63,720 nucleotides of DNA. Origin: a virus. Below the pieces are notes generated by a model that did not search any database, had not been told where the DNA came from, and saw only the letters and a list, made by a program, of their open reading frames with translations. The DNA lies in the IMG/VR virus record IMGVR_UViG_3300050015_000317, positions 1-63,720 of that record; one strand, given 5' to 3'. The first letter of the stretch is position 1. Each line of letters starts with the position of its first letter. This document shows positions 31,272 through 39,822 of the stretch, in pieces. The position numbers and the translations under genes were made by a program.

Positions 31272-32251
31272 TCACATTCGTATCTGTGTTCGACCCTGCC
31301 GCGTGCAGCCGACAGTGGTGTGAGGCGATCAACGCCTTGACGCCCCACAAGGCGTACAACGTCGTCTACTATTCGACCTACGTCAATGGCGGACAGGACG
31401 CGATTCTTCCGAAGGAGCAGGACAAAGTCGCGGCGATCATCAAGGAAACCGACATCCTTGTGTGTTCGCCCGGCCAGGACCACGGGCACTTCGGGGCGGG
31501 CGGGGCCGCTTCGATGGACCCGGCAAGTCCCGCCTGCACCTATGACGGCCCGCACCTGCCGGTTCTCGGAACGACCTGGGCGCAGTTGAACAAGCCGATC
31601 ATTATCTGGCTCTGGGGCGCGATGGGTATTCGCTGCCACTTGAGGCAGTTCCACGAGGCATTTGACCGTTGGCCGACGTGGGCAAGTGACGAGGATATCG
31701 CCGTGGAGGGTGGATGGCCCTGTGGAGTTACGGTTCGCTACCTGCCGTGGATTGCTCCAGATATTCCAAAGCAGGACGGCTTCGTGATTTCGCACACGGC
31801 TTCCGACCCGCGAATCAAGAACACGTCCGAACTGATGGCCGCCTGTTCGGAGAATCCAGGCGCGACTGTTGACTTGATAAGCGGCCTGCCATTCCGCGAC
31901 GCCGTCGCCCGCAAGGCGTCCAGTCACCTTCACTTCGACCACATGCAGGGCTACACGGGCGGGGCGACGTGGGAATCGACCGCAATGGGGTTGCCGAACA
32001 TCGTGGGCCTACACCGGAAGGACTATCGGGACGCCCGCATGAAGGCGTGGCAAACTGACACGTTGCCGCCGTGGTACATCTGCCGAACCAAGGATGACGT
32101 GTCAAGCGTAATCGGCGAGTGCCTGCGAGACCCGCTGGCGATGCAGCAGAGGGGAACGGCCTGCAAGAAGTGGCACGACGACCACTTCAAGGTGGGGGAG
32201 TTTGTAGAACGCTTCTTCATCCAACCCGCGACCCAAGGACGGATCATCTAA
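31265..32251 (+). CDS. GT4-like glycosyltransferase
   Basis: The 328-residue protein overlaps the end of the multi-domain glycosyltransferase by 7 bases. GYTGGATWESTAMGLPNIVG matches the donor-binding region of GT-B (GT4) enzymes, where an 'E.mA.G.P' motif is conserved. The N-terminal half is diverged, with TDILVCSPGQDHGHFG. Alternatively it is a non-catalytic GT-B-like partner. It acts with the preceding gene. Confidence 0.6.
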   Translation: MVITFVSVFDPAACSRQWCEAINALTPHKAYNVVYYSTYVNGGQDAILPKEQDKVAAIIKETDILVCSPGQDHGHFGAGGAASMDPASPACTYDGPHLPVLGTTWAQLNKPIIIWLWGAMGIRCHLRQFHEAFDRWPTWASDEDIAVEGGWPCGVTVRYLPWIAPDIPKQDGFVISHTASDPRIKNTSELMAACSENPGATVDLISGLPFRDAVARKASSHLHFDHMQGYTGGATWESTAMGLPNIVGLHRKDYRDARMKAWQTDTLPPWYICRTKDDVSSVIGECLRDPLAMQQRGTACKKWHDDHFKVGEFVERFFIQPATQGRII

Positions 32252-33204
32252 TGGCTCTCCCCGAAGGCTATGTGTCCGCTTCCGTGCTTCCGGCCAAGCT
32301 GCTCCAGTGCCAGGACGCCGTGCAGAACGGCAAGATCGTGCCGTACCACCTGCAACTTGTGCCCACCAACGCCTGCAATGGACATTGCCCCTGGTGCTGC
32401 TGCGCCAAGGTGAACCGATCCGAGACGATGCCCTACGCCGAAGTATGCGAGGTCCTGCATCACTTCTGGGGGCTGGGTAGTCGCGCCGTGACTCTGACTG
32501 GCGGCGGCGATCCGACTTGCCATCCGCGCCTGTTCGACATAGTGGCAGAGGCTAAGTCCATCGGCTACGACGTGGCCATGATTACCAACGGGCTTCTGTT
32601 GGCCAAGGGCGAGGAATTCCTGCCGATCAACGGCAAGTTGACGTGGATGCGACTGTCGCTAAACGACACGGAATCCGGCAACTACCCGATGGATCGGATT
32701 CGCCGCATCTGCCGCAATCTGCCTGACGTGGAGATCGGACTGAGTTTCGCTGTGACCAAGAACGTGTCGTTCAAGACGGCCGCCGAAGTGGCGGCGCTGG
32801 CCAATGAGATTCCAAACCTGACGCACGTTCGCTACACCGAGGATATCGTGGCCTACGCGCCTGAGCAGATAGAGCTTGTGCGGGGCGTCTGCCAGAACAT
32901 CACAGACAAGGGCATCTACCAGCCGCGCCACAACGGCGAGCGAGGCCCGCGAGAGTGCTGGGTGTCCCGCCTAAAGCCGCTGGTGGACCCACGAGGCTTC
33001 ATGTTCCCGTGCTGCGGCGTCCAGTACGCGCAGGATGGGCACGAGGCGCAGGAGTTCTCCGACGACTTCAAGATGTGCCATTGGCGCGACTTCCACAAGG
33101 GCGTCGTCTTTAACGGGAGTATCTGCGACAAATGTTACTTCAACGACTACAACCGAGTTCTGGCTTTGCGCCTGGCGAAACTGGCGCACCCCAAGTTCCT
33201 GTAG
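32251..33204 (+). CDS. radical SAM enzyme with C-terminal Cys cluster
   Basis: The 317-residue protein has ACNGHCPWCC (C42, C46, C49: CxxxCxxC) and the following TLTGGGDPTCHP, both typical of radical SAM enzymes, and a C-terminal group (FMFPCCGVQYA, then ICDKCYF) like a SPASM/Twitch auxiliary cluster. Such enzymes modify peptides or sugars (for example epimerisation, dehydrogenation or cross-links). Being next to glycosyltransferases, it might modify the same glycan or a capsid peptide. Its TAATG start overlaps the previous gene's stop. Confidence 0.82.
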   Translation: MALPEGYVSASVLPAKLLQCQDAVQNGKIVPYHLQLVPTNACNGHCPWCCCAKVNRSETMPYAEVCEVLHHFWGLGSRAVTLTGGGDPTCHPRLFDIVAEAKSIGYDVAMITNGLLLAKGEEFLPINGKLTWMRLSLNDTESGNYPMDRIRRICRNLPDVEIGLSFAVTKNVSFKTAAEVAALANEIPNLTHVRYTEDIVAYAPEQIELVRGVCQNITDKGIYQPRHNGERGPRECWVSRLKPLVDPRGFMFPCCGVQYAQDGHEAQEFSDDFKMCHWRDFHKGVVFNGSICDKCYFNDYNRVLALRLAKLAHPKFL

Positions 33205-33671
33205 GACAGACCCTATTCGATCCGGTCGCATGTTCGACCCACAAGGTGATGCTTGGGCTATGCGTGGCCCGCACTACTGGTCCGGTTCTGGAACTGGGTT
33301 GCGGGTATGGCTCGACGCCTTTCCTGCACGAACTCTGCGGCCATCGTCCGTTGCTGACCGTGGACACGAGCGCGGAGTGGCTGGCCCTGTTCGCCTCCAT
33401 GCAAAGCGATACGCACAAATTCCAATCGTGGCAGGGCGTTCCGGCCGGCGAGTGGGACGTGGTTCTGGTGGACAGCACACTTCCTGAGCGGCTGGAAGCC
33501 CTGGACGGTCTGCGCAATCGCGCTCGCCTGATAGTCCTGCACGATAGCGAGAACGAGACGAGGGACTACAGGGATTTGCTGCGGCGATATGCTTTCCGGT
33601 ACGACGACACCAGCACGATCCCCAACACGTCCGTCCTGAGCATGGTGGATGACCTTCAATGGCTGAAATGA
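33132..33671 (+). CDS. class I methyltransferase-like protein
   Basis: GPVLELGCGYGSTPFLHEL resembles a SAM-binding glycine-rich loop, followed by LTVDTSAEW (acidic end of strand 2), WDVVLVDS and RLIVLHDSE. The annotated ATG at 33132 overlaps the radical SAM gene by 73 bases; the next in-frame starts (GTG 33246, ATG 33249) would trim the N-terminus to the core. The start is uncertain. It completes the modification cassette. Confidence 0.65.
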   Translation: MLLQRLQPSSGFAPGETGAPQVPVGQTLFDPVACSTHKVMLGLCVARTTGPVLELGCGYGSTPFLHELCGHRPLLTVDTSAEWLALFASMQSDTHKFQSWQGVPAGEWDVVLVDSTLPERLEALDGLRNRARLIVLHDSENETRDYRDLLRRYAFRYDDTSTIPNTSVLSMVDDLQWLK

Positions 33672-33731
33672 ACAACCTTCAATGCGAGTTCTCCGCGTTC
33701 TGCGGGGCCGCTGACCAATGTGGAGGCGTCG

Positions 33732-33845
33732 ATGATGGCCGTTGCGAACTTCGAGTACAGCACCTTTGCGGTCGTGATGATCGGGGCGGCACTGTTGCTG
33801 TTCCGCCTTTTGCGTGGCTACAGAATGCGCAGCCGGGGGGAGTAG
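33732..33845 (+). CDS. small TM peptide, 37 aa
   Basis: GGAGG (33722-33726) precedes an ATGATG start. The peptide has one hydrophobic helix (TFAVVMIGAALLLFRLL) and a basic tail (RGYRMRSRGE). It is preferred over an overlapping Cys-containing frame from 33659 because of the ribosome site. It could be a holin-like or regulatory membrane peptide. Confidence 0.5.
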   Translation: MMAVANFEYSTFAVVMIGAALLLFRLLRGYRMRSRGE

Positions 33846-33846
33846 T

Positions 33847-34611
33847 TTGAATCACCGCATGACAATTCGCTGCCTGCCGAAGACCCGCGTCGCCGTCTCG
33901 CAGAGGACCGGCGACGATGGCGCCGTCCTGGCCGGCTGGCCCGGCGCGCGGTTCGTCGACAACGGCGACGGAACCGTGACGGACTACGCGCTCAATCCGC
34001 CTCTGGTCTGGGTCAAGCAGCCCGAGCTCATCATCCCCGGCGTGGAGGGCGAGGCCTCCGGCGCAATCCACGCGACCAACCAGGTCCAGCGGGCGCAGGG
34101 CAACTGGGCCGACTCGACCGCGTACCTCGCGGCCGACCTGGTCGCCCACAACTCCAAGTTCTGGGTGTGCATCGCGGCGCACACCGGGCCCGGAGACGCC
34201 TCGACCGACCCTGACACCGACGCCGTGCACTGGCGCAAGACTCTGTGGACCGGCTCGGCCGCCAACCTGACCACGGTTGCGACGATGATCTGGGCCGCCG
34301 CGACCGATAACTCGCTGATGCACTACTCGGGCGTGGGCCCGTGGTCGGCGTCCAACCCGCTAGGATGGCGGCTGCCCAACGTGCTGGAGTTCGCCTCGCT
34401 ACTTACTTGGTCGTTGGTTAATCCGGTGGACGTCACTCAATTTCCCAACAGCATCTCATCGGGCTCGTACTGGACCTCAACCGTGCGATCATCGCTGCCG
34501 AGCACGTGGGCGTATTATGTGTACACATCGAGCGCGGTCCAGATTTACCCGCAACTGATGAGCGCGGCGGCTTACGTCCGCCCCGTCCGAGGAGGGTTCG
34601 TCAATGGCTGA
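33847..34611 (+). CDS. virion protein with DUF1566/C-type-lectin-like domain
   Basis: The protein contains FVDNGDGTVTDYALNPPLVW, a middle chitin-binding-like 'W..ST.YLAADLVAHNSKFW' module, and a C-terminal GWRLPNVLEF...GSYWTST...YVRPVRGG, the Lcl/DUF1566 lectin-like fold used by receptor-binding proteins. The start is TTG 33847 (7 bases after GGGGGAG) or ATG 33859. It is probably a receptor-binding or surface-exposed head/tail protein. No reverse transcriptase or template repeat was found, so there is no evidence of diversity generation. Confidence 0.72.
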   Translation: MNHRMTIRCLPKTRVAVSQRTGDDGAVLAGWPGARFVDNGDGTVTDYALNPPLVWVKQPELIIPGVEGEASGAIHATNQVQRAQGNWADSTAYLAADLVAHNSKFWVCIAAHTGPGDASTDPDTDAVHWRKTLWTGSAANLTTVATMIWAAATDNSLMHYSGVGPWSASNPLGWRLPNVLEFASLLTWSLVNPVDVTQFPNSISSGSYWTSTVRSSLPSTWAYYVYTSSAVQIYPQLMSAAAYVRPVRGGFVNG

Positions 34612-35242
34612 CCAGATTCGGGTACGATGGTATGAGACGGGCCGCGTGCTGGCGGCGCGACTGTACTCCAGCGACGGCAGAGTGTGGAGTACGCCCGCAA
34701 CGGCTGGCCTGACAGCCTTCACAAGCGCCAATGTCGCCAACTACAAGGTCGCGCTGGCTGAATCTCCAGCCAGCAGCTACATCTACACTGTCGCGTTTCC
34801 GGCCGCACCGGCTGGCATCTACGACGTTGAACTCTACCGCATCGCGTCGGCTGGCGGCACTCACGCGCTGGCTGACCCGCAACTGGCCGTCTATTCCCTG
34901 TGGTGGACAGGTTCAGCAGTCCAGACATTCCCGACTGGATTCGCTTCTGGAGTCCAGCAGACGGGCGACGCCTACGCCATCGTGTCCAGCGCCACCATCG
35001 GTAACAGCGCCATTAAGGTTGCGGTGGGAACTCCGATGCAGGCGGCAACGCCCGTCACGCTGGCGGCCAACGCCATCGGCTCCACGGCCATCTCCGCTGC
35101 GGGCGCGGCTGAAATTGCGGCCGCGACGTGGGACATTGCCCTGACGGGCCACACGGCGGCGGGAAGCGCGGGCGGGAAACTCACTACGGCCACGACACTC
35201 AAGACGATCAAGGTCTACAACCAAAGCCTTTCCAGCGAATAG
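34604..35242 (+). CDS. beta-rich virion/fibre protein, 212 aa
   Basis: This protein is Ala/Thr/Val/Gly-rich with alternating strands, a PAGIYDVELYRIA segment and a repetitive Ala-rich C-terminal half that suggests a trimeric fibre or head-fibre. Its ATG overlaps the previous stop. No catalytic motif is present. The assignment as structural is from composition and context. Confidence 0.55.
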   Translation: MADQIRVRWYETGRVLAARLYSSDGRVWSTPATAGLTAFTSANVANYKVALAESPASSYIYTVAFPAAPAGIYDVELYRIASAGGTHALADPQLAVYSLWWTGSAVQTFPTGFASGVQQTGDAYAIVSSATIGNSAIKVAVGTPMQAATPVTLAANAIGSTAISAAGAAEIAAATWDIALTGHTAAGSAGGKLTTATTLKTIKVYNQSLSSE

Positions 35243-35254
35243 GGCGGGGGAAGA

Positions 35255-36289
35255 ATGTCTACTCTCTACTTCCGATTCAAGGTCGATGATGTCGCCACGG
35301 ACGTGACCAGCGTGGTCCTGTCTGACCCGGCTGGCGCGTACGGCGTCAAGCGCAACGACACCAACGCGGTAGTCGTGGCGGATGCGACTGCGCTGACCAA
35401 GCAATCGACTGGCGTGTACTCGTACACGTTCACTGACCCAGCCTACGGGCTGACGTACACGTACTATGTCGAGTACGTCTACGATGGCGAGACATATTAC
35501 GAGCCGCACACCTTCACCGGGCCGGTCGCCTCGACCGGCAGCGCCTCGTTCAACTTCGGCAACCTGTGGCAGCGAATCGCCGCCTACATCTACGGCGGGA
35601 CTTCGTGGAGCGCCGCACAGACCACCGAGGCGAAGCAGGCCAGCAACGACGGCTATCTGGCCTACCTGAACGACAACCCAGCGGGCTGGACGTTCATGGC
35701 ACCGTCCGCGACCTTGGCGGTGACGGCTGGCTCTACCACTACGGCCCTGCCCACCGACTTTGGCGAACTGGTGGGCGGCTTCACGCTTCCGACTGCGGCG
35801 ACGGCCTACAACACGTCCATCGAATCACGGGGCGAAGGTTTTATCCGCGCCTACAACGCTTCAGGGATAACCGGGGGCTATCCTCTGTACTACGCCATCG
35901 TGCCGTCTGTGTTTGTGGCCGCGACTGGCCAGCGTAACGCGGTGCTGTGGGGGCCTCCGTGCGGCTCTAGTGTCAACATGAACTACCGCTATCGCGTCTA
36001 CGCGGCGGCGCTGGTCAACGACACCGACTATCCCTTGGGCGGCCAGGCGCACGCCATGACCATCCTGCAATCGGCGCTCCGTGTGGCCGAGCAGCGCAAG
36101 GGCGACGTGGAGGGCGTACAGAGTATGCTCTACTTCAAGATGTACCTGCCGCAGTCCATCACGCGGGACAACGCCCTGCGGCCGTCCAATCTGGGCTACA
36201 ACGGCGACGGGCCGGGCTATGGCGGCGGGCGGCATAGCTCGATGGACCGGCACTCGACTTTCACGTATGACGGAACTTCAATCCTCTAG
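35255..36289 (+). CDS. tail adaptor/tubular A-like protein
   Basis: In this 344-residue protein, NLWQRIAAYIYGGTSWSAAQ and the following KQASNDGYLAYL helix resemble gp11/tail tubular A-type adaptor proteins that dock onto the portal. It has two parts: an N-terminal beta domain (1-100) and the helical adaptor. GGGGGAAG precedes the ATG. Confidence 0.55.
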   Translation: MSTLYFRFKVDDVATDVTSVVLSDPAGAYGVKRNDTNAVVVADATALTKQSTGVYSYTFTDPAYGLTYTYYVEYVYDGETYYEPHTFTGPVASTGSASFNFGNLWQRIAAYIYGGTSWSAAQTTEAKQASNDGYLAYLNDNPAGWTFMAPSATLAVTAGSTTTALPTDFGELVGGFTLPTAATAYNTSIESRGEGFIRAYNASGITGGYPLYYAIVPSVFVAATGQRNAVLWGPPCGSSVNMNYRYRVYAAALVNDTDYPLGGQAHAMTILQSALRVAEQRKGDVEGVQSMLYFKMYLPQSITRDNALRPSNLGYNGDGPGYGGGRHSSMDRHSTFTYDGTSIL

Positions 36290-36300
36290 GGGGCATTCAC

Positions 36301-36687
36301 ATGCACAAGGACTATTTTCAGACTCCATCGGGCGGCGTGGTAGCGGGAACTTCGGGGTTCACTTCGATACTGACGTACAAGACCGATTGCAGCTACAAGT
36401 ACCTGTCGGCTCAGATCGGCACGGCGGGCCATTCGGCGGCCATTCGGATTCAGGTGCAGCCGAATCCCTCCGCTGGCTTCACGGCGTTTCTGTCGGGCAG
36501 CACGGATTGGACGACCGGCACAAACGACATGGGATTCGCCTCGTGCGACTTGTCCAAGCTCGCTGCGGGTTCTGCGGGTCTTATCAAGTGCATCAACATT
36601 GACGGCGCTCATGCCGTGCGCATTCAGGCGCAGGCGACGGGCGGCTCGGCCGTGGTGAAGATTTACGGCAACGTGACCAGCCGGTAA
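36301..36687 (+). CDS. beta-rich structural protein, 128 aa
   Basis: This 128-residue Gly/Ser/Thr/Ala-rich protein (IKCINIDGAHAVRIQAQATGG) lies between connector and fibre genes. There are no charged helical regions. It is probably a small virion component. AGGGGGC precedes the ATG. Confidence 0.55.
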   Translation: MHKDYFQTPSGGVVAGTSGFTSILTYKTDCSYKYLSAQIGTAGHSAAIRIQVQPNPSAGFTAFLSGSTDWTTGTNDMGFASCDLSKLAAGSAGLIKCINIDGAHAVRIQAQATGGSAVVKIYGNVTSR

Positions 36688-36716
36688 CGCCCTCAAGCGG
36701 GCATAGGAGATAGGCG

Positions 36717-37901
36717 ATGGCGACGATCAGAAACACCAAGTATGGTAATTGGTTCAAAGAGACGCTGGCCACGTTTGTTTGGGACACGATAACCGAAGGA
36801 GACCCTCCGTGGCCACTGCCAGGCGCAAGTGACACTGTAGTGGTTGTTCCTGGAGCCGGCGATTTATTGTTCTTTGGTCTCGACCGTCAGAACGTCACCG
36901 TAGAAGATGCGGTCACAATCTCTGCTTTGACGGTACAGGGGTGGTTATACGGTGTTCGACCGGCCGTGTTGACTGTCACTGGAAACGTCGTTGCTACCGA
37001 CGCTGCCGCCGACCTCGACACGCCGATCTCGGTTGGGGGCAATCTAAGCGTTGCGACACAGGCTAACACCGATGCGCTGCGTGAGGATATTACGCTGACA
37101 GGGCCTGAAGTAACTGTGAGTTTGGGAGGGGTTCCGCTTGGACATAGCGGGGTTGGATCGACTGAGTATGGCCTGTATGTCGCCAACGCAGGAGCTACGG
37201 GTGCTGGTGTAACTTTCGCCGAAGGGTTGGATCGGCTGGACATGGACGACCCTCGCGACGGTGCGATCACTATGATCACGGCAGGGGCCAAGTTCACCCT
37301 GGCCAGCGCGTCAACCAACAACCTTGGGCATTACACGCAGAGCAACGGCACCTGTGTTGACAACGGCGCAACGGTCAATGTCAACGGCAACCTGCTCATC
37401 ACAGGCGGCACGTTGACCTCGACCGGTACCTGGAACCTCGCCGCCAGCGCCAACATCTCCAACGCCACCGCCGCCAACAAGATCGCAACGTTCGGCGTCA
37501 ACGCGGGCGTCACCGCCACGCTGACCGACGACTTCCACGCGGGCAAACTGACGGGATCGGGAACCATCGTCCTTGCCGGATATGGGTTGACCGTGACGAC
37601 TTGGCAGTACACGGGTGCGTTGACCGTCAGCGCGACGGGCAACCTACCCGCCGTTCCGCAGGCGTACCCCGTTGGTTCTGTGACCATCAGCGCGGGGGCG
37701 ACCGCGACGTTGACCGGAAACCTATACGCCGTCGCCTGCACCAATGGCGGAACATTGACCAAGGGCGCATACAACCTGTATCTACCAGCGAGCGCGACTG
37801 GGGCGAATGGCGTTAGATATAAGCCGCTCTGGGGTGCCGGATCGAGTTTCGCTGGAGTGCACGGCGTCCACTTCCGCCCGAACGTCAACGTAGCGGCATA
37901 A
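36717..37901 (+). CDS. beta-helix-like fibre protein
   Basis: This 394-residue protein repeats short strand-turn units rich in Thr/Val/Asn/Gly (NLLITGGTLTSTGTWNLAAS), typical of a right-handed beta-solenoid or trimeric fibre. The N-terminus starts TIRNTKYGNWFKETLATF. A related style occurs in the gene at 41570, suggesting two fibres or two parts of one fibre. GGAGATAGGCG precedes the ATG. Confidence 0.6.
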   Translation: MATIRNTKYGNWFKETLATFVWDTITEGDPPWPLPGASDTVVVVPGAGDLLFFGLDRQNVTVEDAVTISALTVQGWLYGVRPAVLTVTGNVVATDAAADLDTPISVGGNLSVATQANTDALREDITLTGPEVTVSLGGVPLGHSGVGSTEYGLYVANAGATGAGVTFAEGLDRLDMDDPRDGAITMITAGAKFTLASASTNNLGHYTQSNGTCVDNGATVNVNGNLLITGGTLTSTGTWNLAASANISNATAANKIATFGVNAGVTATLTDDFHAGKLTGSGTIVLAGYGLTVTTWQYTGALTVSATGNLPAVPQAYPVGSVTISAGATATLTGNLYAVACTNGGTLTKGAYNLYLPASATGANGVRYKPLWGAGSSFAGVHGVHFRPNVNVAA

Positions 37902-37943
37902 TCAGCATCGCGTAAATTTACTCAACACGTCTCGCAAATTCAC

Positions 37944-37960
37944 GTCTGCCCGTGGCAGAC
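37944..37960 (+). promoter_or_regulatory. small hairpin before the 37987 gene
   Basis: GTCTGCC (37944-37950) pairs with GGCAGAC (37954-37960) around a 3-base loop. It lies 27 bases before the next ATG and is not followed by a T-run. It may be an mRNA processing or pause hairpin between fibre genes. Confidence 0.35.
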
Positions 37961-37986
37961 AGAATCAAACCTCAAAGGAGAGGAAA

Positions 37987-38331
37987 ATGAGCGTTGCCAA
38001 TGTTCGTGCAGAGATTCGCGCGTCGCAAACCGTCATTGCCAAGACTGCCGCTTGCACACTGACCGCCGCCGAACTGGAGGACTTGGGCGTTATCCGTGGC
38101 ACGGCGACTTCCGGCTTCACCGTGACGCTGCCTGACCCGGCGACCATCGCGGCCAATACCGAGGCCAAGGTCGTCTGCGGCGGCACCGGCAGCATCCTTG
38201 TGTACTACTCCAGCGGCTTCGGCGGCAAGGGTGCCAGCTACGACACCGTGACGGTTTCGGAAGGCACGTACTGCACCTTGTTCGTGGACAACTCGAAGTG
38301 GTTCGCGCAGTACGCGACTGTTCCCGCCTAA
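37987..38331 (+). CDS. small beta-rich virion protein, 114 aa
   Basis: This is a compact 114-residue protein with strands (TVTLPDPATIAANTEAKVVC, SILVYYSSGFGGKG) and a C-terminal LFVDNSKWFAQYAT. The same style of short 'hexon-like' module is common in phage tail-fibre assembly regions. AAAGGAGAG precedes the ATG. Confidence 0.55.
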   Translation: MSVANVRAEIRASQTVIAKTAACTLTAAELEDLGVIRGTATSGFTVTLPDPATIAANTEAKVVCGGTGSILVYYSSGFGGKGASYDTVTVSEGTYCTLFVDNSKWFAQYATVPA

Positions 38332-38345
38332 CCGGAGCGAACTAA

Positions 38346-38609
38346 ATGTCGATTGATTGGCTCTTAGTGGAAGATCAGAACGAGCGGAAGGTCTGGAAAG
38401 AGGTCGATGGGACCGCCTACCAGAGAATCTACAACATGCCGACCGACTCTGGCACGGCCGATCTTCCGGAAGAGGGCGACATGATGCCGGGCGAGGACTA
38501 TTCGATGCTGGGGCCTTTCCTGGAACGGGGTGGAATCAGCTTCCGGCAACAAAAAGGCGGGGCGCGCCAGCAGGCAGTAATGAAGTTCAAACTTCTGGCA
38601 ACGAGATAG
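38346..38609 (+). CDS. hypothetical structural protein, 87 aa
   Basis: This 87-residue protein follows AACCGGAGCG and starts MSIDWLLVEDQNERK. A mixed sequence with an acidic middle and ISFRQQKGGARQQ. It is placed among connector genes; the function is unknown. Confidence 0.55.
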   Translation: MSIDWLLVEDQNERKVWKEVDGTAYQRIYNMPTDSGTADLPEEGDMMPGEDYSMLGPFLERGGISFRQQKGGARQQAVMKFKLLATR

Positions 38610-38617
38610 GGGAAATC

Positions 38618-38884
38618 ATGGGAACTGCTGTTGAACTAGCCGGGCGCGTCAAGGATAAGCGGCCTACCGCCTCCATCTACAACGTGCGGTATCTGGCAAC
38701 GAGCATGTCCGACACGGGGCTTCCAACCGTGGGTGGCACGGGCTTGACGCTGGACGTGGGCGACACAACCACTGTGCGGCCGATCTGTCAAGGCTTCAAG
38801 AAGGACGAACTTCGTTATCCGAAACGCGTCCTGGTCTTAGCCGTCTTTGAGTCGCCGTTCACGCGCACGGAGTTCCAAGCTTGA
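38618..38884 (+). CDS. hypothetical structural protein, 88 aa
   Basis: ATG 38618 follows TAGGGGAAATC. It is a short beta-type protein (NVRYLATSMSDTGLPTVGG) that ends overlapping the next TTG start. A longer frame back to 38357 lies entirely across the previous gene and is rejected. Confidence 0.55.
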   Translation: MGTAVELAGRVKDKRPTASIYNVRYLATSMSDTGLPTVGGTGLTLDVGDTTTVRPICQGFKKDELRYPKRVLVLAVFESPFTRTEFQA

Positions 38885-39822
38885 GCGACGTACTGACTCA
38901 ATACGAGATGATCCGCGCGATCTTGCCCGAAACCAGGGGGCGCGGGGGATGGCGGGGCCAGCGAGTCTTTGAGATTCCAAGGGAACTCGTAGACTCGCTG
39001 GTGCCTGCCGATGGCACGCCGTGGCCCGACCCTGTTCGGGACGTGAACAAGCAGCCCGTCGTCGTGGGCCACGTCCTGCAACGGGACTATCCCAAGCGCA
39101 AGACCCATTGCCGCCTGACCGTCATGTACAAGACTCTGACATGGCTGGAGGTGCTGGAACAGCGGCCTAACAAGGGCGTACTGTCCATCCGGCACTACAC
39201 CGTGAACGAGCGGCTCAAGACCAAACCGGTCGAGGGATGGCCGGGGTTCAAGATGGCGTGGACGAATCCCTATGAGATCGGCGTCAAGAGGCCAGACATC
39301 GTTCACCGGGCGACTCCGATCCTTGAAGGCCCTGACCCGACTGACCCCACCGGCCAGTCCAAGTACGTCATCACGGCGGGTTCCAACATCGTGTCGCGTG
39401 GCATGATTCGGTTCATGCTCGACGCCGTGGTTTCTAATTATGCCACGTTCGTTACGCAGTTTCAGGACAAGCTCGGCTTCGCGTCCATCACGCCCATGTC
39501 GATGTTCTGGGGCGCTACCGGGCAGCGGCAGACGCGGCTCATGGCTATTGCCACGTCGCCCTACACGCGGAGCGACAAGCACCTGCACCGCGTCCAGTAT
39601 TACTTCCTGGGCAAGCCGGAAGGCTGGTCGCAATACTGCGAATCGACCAAGTACGAGAACCGGGCGATCCAGCAGGAAATTCTCGACTCGCTAAACGTGG
39701 GCACGGAACGTTTCTCCACGAAGCACCTGTGGTTGCCGACTTCCGACGTGATGCGGTGTGACCTGATGGAGTACGCCAACTTCTCCCCGATCAACTCAAT
39801 GGTAATGGGTGTGACGTGGTAA
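38881..39822 (+). CDS. virion protein, possible tail tubular B/nozzle, 313 aa
   Basis: It starts at TTG 38881 within a 4-base overlap. The 313-residue soluble protein (ETRGRGGWRGQRVFEIPREL, VTAGSNI-type strands, HLWLPTSDVMRC) has no enzymatic motif. Its size and position behind small connector genes suggest part of the tail nozzle, but it is not recognised. Confidence 0.5.
   Translation: MSDVLTQYEMIRAILPETRGRGGWRGQRVFEIPRELVDSLVPADGTPWPDPVRDVNKQPVVVGHVLQRDYPKRKTHCRLTVMYKTLTWLEVLEQRPNKGVLSIRHYTVNERLKTKPVEGWPGFKMAWTNPYEIGVKRPDIVHRATPILEGPDPTDPTGQSKYVITAGSNIVSRGMIRFMLDAVVSNYATFVTQFQDKLGFASITPMSMFWGATGQRQTRLMAIATSPYTRSDKHLHRVQYYFLGKPEGWSQYCESTKYENRAIQQEILDSLNVGTERFSTKHLWLPTSDVMRCDLMEYANFSPINSMVMGVTW

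Noticed and set aside
33847-34611. Diversity-generating retroelement target
   Set aside because: The lectin-like domain would fit, but no reverse transcriptase or near-identical template repeat was seen in the window.
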